In this document: piece after piece, positions 10,233 to 12,728 of the stretch
Layout: each line of letters starts with the position of its first letter
How positions within the stretch are numbered: position 1 is the first letter of the stretch
NCBI GenBank assembly: GCA_000697335.1
Contig: JNEM01006108.1
Span: 1-12,728, forward strand
DNA from: Conidiobolus incongruus B7586
Taxonomy: Eukaryota > Entomophthoromycota > Entomophthoromycetes > Entomophthorales > Conidiobolaceae
Length of the DNA: 12,728 bases
Direction: 5' to 3'
The notes under the pieces: model-generated
The model's database searches: none
What the model saw: only the letters and a program-made list of their open reading frames with translations
What the model was told of the DNA's origin: nothing
Translations under genes and position numbers: made by a program

Positions 10233-10382
10233 CATAAATATGCATTGACTGAGTAATAGTGAGGTCACTTAGACTTGGGCTGGTAGAATGTTGATAAGGC
10301 CTAATTTATTAATCAGTGACTTAGTAATGATTTTAAGTGAGAAAAGGTATCAATCAGGTTACAATTGTCACATCTTTACCAC

Positions 10383-10463
10383 CCAACTATAACTCAATTG
10401 GTAGAGCGGGAGACTCTAGTTACGAGCTGTAATCTCCAGGTGACTGGTTCAATTCCGGTTGGT
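10383..10463 (+). tRNA. tRNA-Tyr-like gene with CTA anticodon and 12-base intron, probable pseudogene
   Basis: The A box TAACTCAATTGG and B box GGTTCAATTCC are intact. The anticodon stem GGAGA/TCTCC (10409-10413 and 10433-10437) and the T stem ACTGG/CCGGT pair fully. An intron at 10420-10431 sits one base after the anticodon, with C32 able to pair with the third base from its 3' end, as splicing requires. C1, the intron position and the surrounding bases match eukaryotic tRNA-Tyr. Two things are wrong for tRNA-Tyr. The anticodon at 10416-10418 is CTA, which would read UAG, not GTA. The 3' acceptor strand reads TTGG where TAGTTGG would be needed to pair with CCAACTA, as if four bases were lost between short repeats. 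A10 also mispairs with C25. It is most likely a decayed tRNA-Tyr copy. Confidence 0.6.
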
Positions 10464-10753
10464 CTGATATTTATTAAACATTTTAATTTACCAATAATTC
10501 TCAAATATCACACATATTTATAACTTCAATTTTATTGATAACAATATTAAATCAATACACTAATTTTTTATTTCAATATATCAATACAAAATTTATCTAC
10601 TAATAAAATCTATCTTAGATGTTACGAAATAGTTTCTTAAGCTTTATTGGGTAATTTTATAATATAACATCAAAATTAAGCTTTATTCGATTTGGGACAT
10701 TAATGAAAAACGAGTATTTGAATCAATTTTTTGATTAATAATAAATAATTTAT
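10464..10753. other. AT-rich intergenic region with a 12-base direct repeat
   Basis: This stretch lies between the tRNA-like gene and the stop of the sterol acyltransferase gene. TTAAGCTTTATT occurs twice, at 10637-10648 and 10676-10687. The rest is AT-rich, with no reading frame or RNA gene that I can support. It probably holds the 3' untranslated region of the minus-strand gene. Confidence 0.55.
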
Positions 10754-12176
10754 TTAAATAAAATTAACATGAAAATAAATTAAAAATATCATCGGAATAC
10801 CAAAACCTAAACCAAACCAAAATATGGCATTCGCTAACCAAGCTCGACTCTTAAAGATGGGTAAAGACATCAATAAGGTTATAGGAATTTGGCTCATTTG
10901 AAAAATAATAAAAACACAAATAAATTTTTTAAATATGACTCCCATCGCTAATTCATGAAAAATGGAAGATATTAGGAATGTGAGAGTGAGTGCGGATACT
11001 TTGGTGAATTTCCTAGTCTTTAGCAATTCTTTATATACAAAATTTTTTAAAAATAAATGGACGGGTCTGTTCCATTTATAGCTGAATTCATAAAATGTTA
11101 TACTGTTCCACCAATCTTCGTAAAAGTTGCGATCGCTGTATCGTGTCAATTCTGCAAACCCATTGCATACGCATTCGAACATAATATAAAATATTAGCAT
11201 TGTAATTACTAGAATTGGAGGACAGAGATAAAACAGAGTTTCCAATACTGATAAATTACTCTGCTCCATAATGGGATAGATGTGATGCTCTACAGAGATC
11301 AGGAGAAGTCCAACTAAAACGAAAGTTGCAAACAGTTTTTCTAATACGTAGAGCCATCGAATTTTGGGGCCTCTTGGGAATTCAATGTTGTAACAAAGGG
11401 ATGGGACGAGTAAATAATCCAAATAGTTGAATAAAGTCACATTAGCTGGATAACTCATAGAAAGGTTACTTGTGCTAAATTTAGCTCGCAATGAATGAAG
11501 CTGTTTTTGTGAATCTTTAGTCTTATTAATGGGTTTCAATTTCAAGTATGTCTGTCTCTTTACGAGATATTCCTGGTTTTTGGCATTATAACTATGCAAT
11601 TTCATAAGCATGACTAAAGAGTGGAGATAAAAACTACCTCGACTCGAAGCATACCAATCCGTATTAATAGAATACCAAGTGCAGGCGACAATAAAGCTCA
11701 ATTCGTAAATTGTTTGAATTCCAATTCTGATAATTTTGGACTTTCCCAAAAATGTATGGGCGAATAGATATTGAATAGGAAAACATAATGAAGCGAACAA
11801 TACCATTATGATATCGGATACTATTAACTCTACAGAAGTCTCTGAAATAAGCCAAATTATAGCAGTTCCAATAGGCTGTCCAGTGGCTTTCAGAGTTCTG
11901 ATAATAGTTTGTGAATAATAGAAAGTCATAGCCACCCAAAATAGAGTGAAGAATCCTCGAATGGGATGTCTATTTTCGAATAAATGCGTTAGTTCTAACT
12001 CAGAAGAGCGATTCGAAATAGATTTGCTCATTTTGATTGATGATTTTTGAAAAGTGGATTTTTTGGAATCCGAAGTAGGTGTAGCATCTTTGATCAGAGA
12101 TCTGGCCTAATTAATATCAGTTAAAATAAATTAATAGAATTTATCTTTAAAATTATCTTACCAAAAAAGTTGACAT
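10754..12176 (-). CDS. ARE2: sterol O-acyltransferase (Are/ACAT type, MBOAT family)
   Basis: Two exons on the minus strand, 12162-12176 (MSTFL) and 10754-12106, give 455 residues and a TAA stop. The family joins a fatty acyl group from acyl-CoA to sterol in the ER membrane, making steryl esters for lipid droplets. Visible family features: GFFTLFWVAMTF (about 55-67), MLMKLHSYNA, and YPANVTLFNYLDYLLVPSLCY followed closely by FPRGPKIRWLYVLEKL. The signature FYEDWWN lies at 333-339, then WNRPVHLFL, and the catalytic His is H389 in SSIFHE (codon 10955-10957). About eight hydrophobic segments fit a multi-pass membrane enzyme. IRWLYVLEKL and WNxPVHxFL favour Are over the related DGAT1. At 455 residues it is shorter than yeast Are1/2 (about 610-640), mostly at the N terminus. 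A start at the later ATG (12029-12031) is the alternative. However, TAG immediately precedes the 12106 acceptor, and the 25 codons between are open and in phase with exon 1. Confidence 0.9.
12107..12161 (-). other. intron of the sterol acyltransferase gene
   Basis: A 55-base phase-0 intron begins GTAAGA and ends AATTAG, with a branch-like CTGAT close to the acceptor. It follows a coding exon of only five codons and joins MSTFL to ARSLIKDATPTS. Confidence 0.75.
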
Positions 12177-12463
12177 ATCGAAGAATATTATAACATTAAC
12201 AATGTATAAAACGGAATATTATAGGTATCAGTAATTGTAAACTGAATTAATTCAATTAATATTTTAATTTAAAGGGTCAAAATAAATAACTTGTACATCA
12301 ATTTTAAAAAATTTAAAATTTGTAGTTGAATTTGTTTGAATAAATTTTGACAAATGCAAAGGTAAAATAAGAAAGTTGAATAAATTTTTACAAATACCAA
12401 GTAAAAATAATAAAGTTGATTAAATTTTACAATTTGTAAAAATTAATTGGTTATCTTGATTTT
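12177..12463. other. intergenic region between two minus-strand genes
   Basis: This 287-base AT-rich spacer lies between the start of the acyltransferase gene and the stop of the next minus-strand gene. It must hold the promoter of the former and the 3' end of the latter. Its main content is the 40-base tandem repeat at 12336-12448. Confidence 0.5.
12336..12448 (+). repeat. 40-base tandem repeat, about 2.8 copies
   Basis: Units begin TTGAATAAAT at 12336 and 12376, and TTGATTAAAT at 12416, so the period is exactly 40 bases. Copies 1 and 2 agree at most positions; the third is diverged and incomplete. Each unit has the order TTGA, AAATTTT, CAAAT or CAATT, then an AAGTAAAA-like part. It could be a minisatellite or a set of repeated sites upstream of the acyltransferase gene. 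Confidence 0.7.
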
Positions 12464-12728
12464 TTAATCCATTTCCTGATCAGTGAATATCCAATTGTCA
12501 ACTACCTCTAAGATCCGCCAATGAGGAGCTGAAGAATTCACCACGAAGTCATCACATTGATGTATAAGGATTCCCCAACTCATTAGTAGACACAAACGCA
12601 TTATCCAGCGATTACTTCCTGTAGTTAACCAAGTTCCTCCCCAGCTAACCATTACACATAGCAGGACAAATGTTAATTTGAATACTGATGTCTGAGGTGA
12701 CTCTGCGAGGGGAACTTCTTTGAATGTT
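12464..12728 (-). CDS. 3' end of an unidentified, probably membrane, protein (cut by window edge)
   Basis: An open frame runs from the right edge of the window (first full codon 12725-12727) to TAA at 12464-12466, giving 87 residues. It contains a hydrophobic stretch VFKLTFVLLCVMVSWGG and a second, MRLCLLMSWGILI, followed by a polar C-terminal part ending IFTDQEMD. The base composition is clearly less AT-rich than the flanking spacer, which supports real coding sequence. The 5' part lies outside the window. An intron boundary inside the window is possible, for example at CTCGCAG or CCTCAG near the edge. I do not recognise the family. Confidence 0.55.
   Translation of the reverse strand, partial: TFKEVPLAESPQTSVFKLTFVLLCVMVSWGGTWLTTGSNRWIMRLCLLMSWGILIHQCDDFVVNSSAPHWRILEVVDNWIFTDQEMD

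Noticed and set aside
10108-10245. Minus-strand frame of 45 codons upstream of the small orphan gene
   Set aside because: Its ATG lies upstream of the TATA-like and CT-rich promoter elements, so it would not be in the transcript, and no splice in correct phase joins it to the orphan frame.
11664-11939. Minus-strand reading frame of 91 codons
   Set aside because: It overlaps the sterol acyltransferase coding sequence in another frame and has no family features.
1-12728. Transposon, virus-derived element, CRISPR array or biosynthetic cluster
   Set aside because: No transposase, reverse transcriptase, capsid or integrase motifs, no long terminal or inverted repeats and no spacer-repeat array were seen; the recognisable genes are unrelated housekeeping functions.

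Overview
The window looks like nuclear DNA from a very AT-rich eukaryote, most probably an early-diverging fungus. The genes use the standard code as far as can be seen. They are interrupted by tiny GT-AG introns of 47-66 bases, and all seven introns I could place end in TAG. The sterol acyltransferase resembles the fungal Are1/Are2 enzymes more than animal or plant relatives. The assignment to a lineage is inference; no species can be named from the sequence alone.

Layout from left to right. Positions 1-1009 are AT-rich and empty. Positions 1010-2277 (minus strand) hold a two-exon gene for a PCI-domain protein of the PCID2/Thp1 type, a subunit of the TREX-2 mRNA export complex. Positions 2278-3860 form a long divergent intergenic region. 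Positions 3861-9370 (plus strand) hold a six-exon gene for a 1741-residue GBF1/Gea-type ARF guanine nucleotide exchange factor with DCB, HUS, Sec7 and HDS regions. Positions 9804-10043 (minus) hold a small orphan reading frame with GC-ending codons and a promoter-like CCAAT/TATA/CT-rich upstream region. Positions 10383-10463 (plus) hold an intron-bearing tRNA-Tyr-like gene with anticodon CTA instead of GTA and a damaged acceptor stem. Positions 10754-12176 (minus) hold a two-exon sterol O-acyltransferase gene with a five-codon first exon. Positions 12336-12448 hold a 40-base tandem repeat. From 12464 to the right edge (minus) is the 3' end of an unidentified, probably membrane, protein gene.

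The genes are unlinked housekeeping functions: mRNA export, ER-Golgi traffic, sterol ester storage and a tRNA locus. Nothing suggests an operon, a cluster, a mobile element or a virus-derived element. I found no new multi-gene system. The items most worth a second look are the tRNA-Tyr-like gene with an amber-reading anticodon, the orphan small gene, and several family-level residue changes in the ARF exchange factor.
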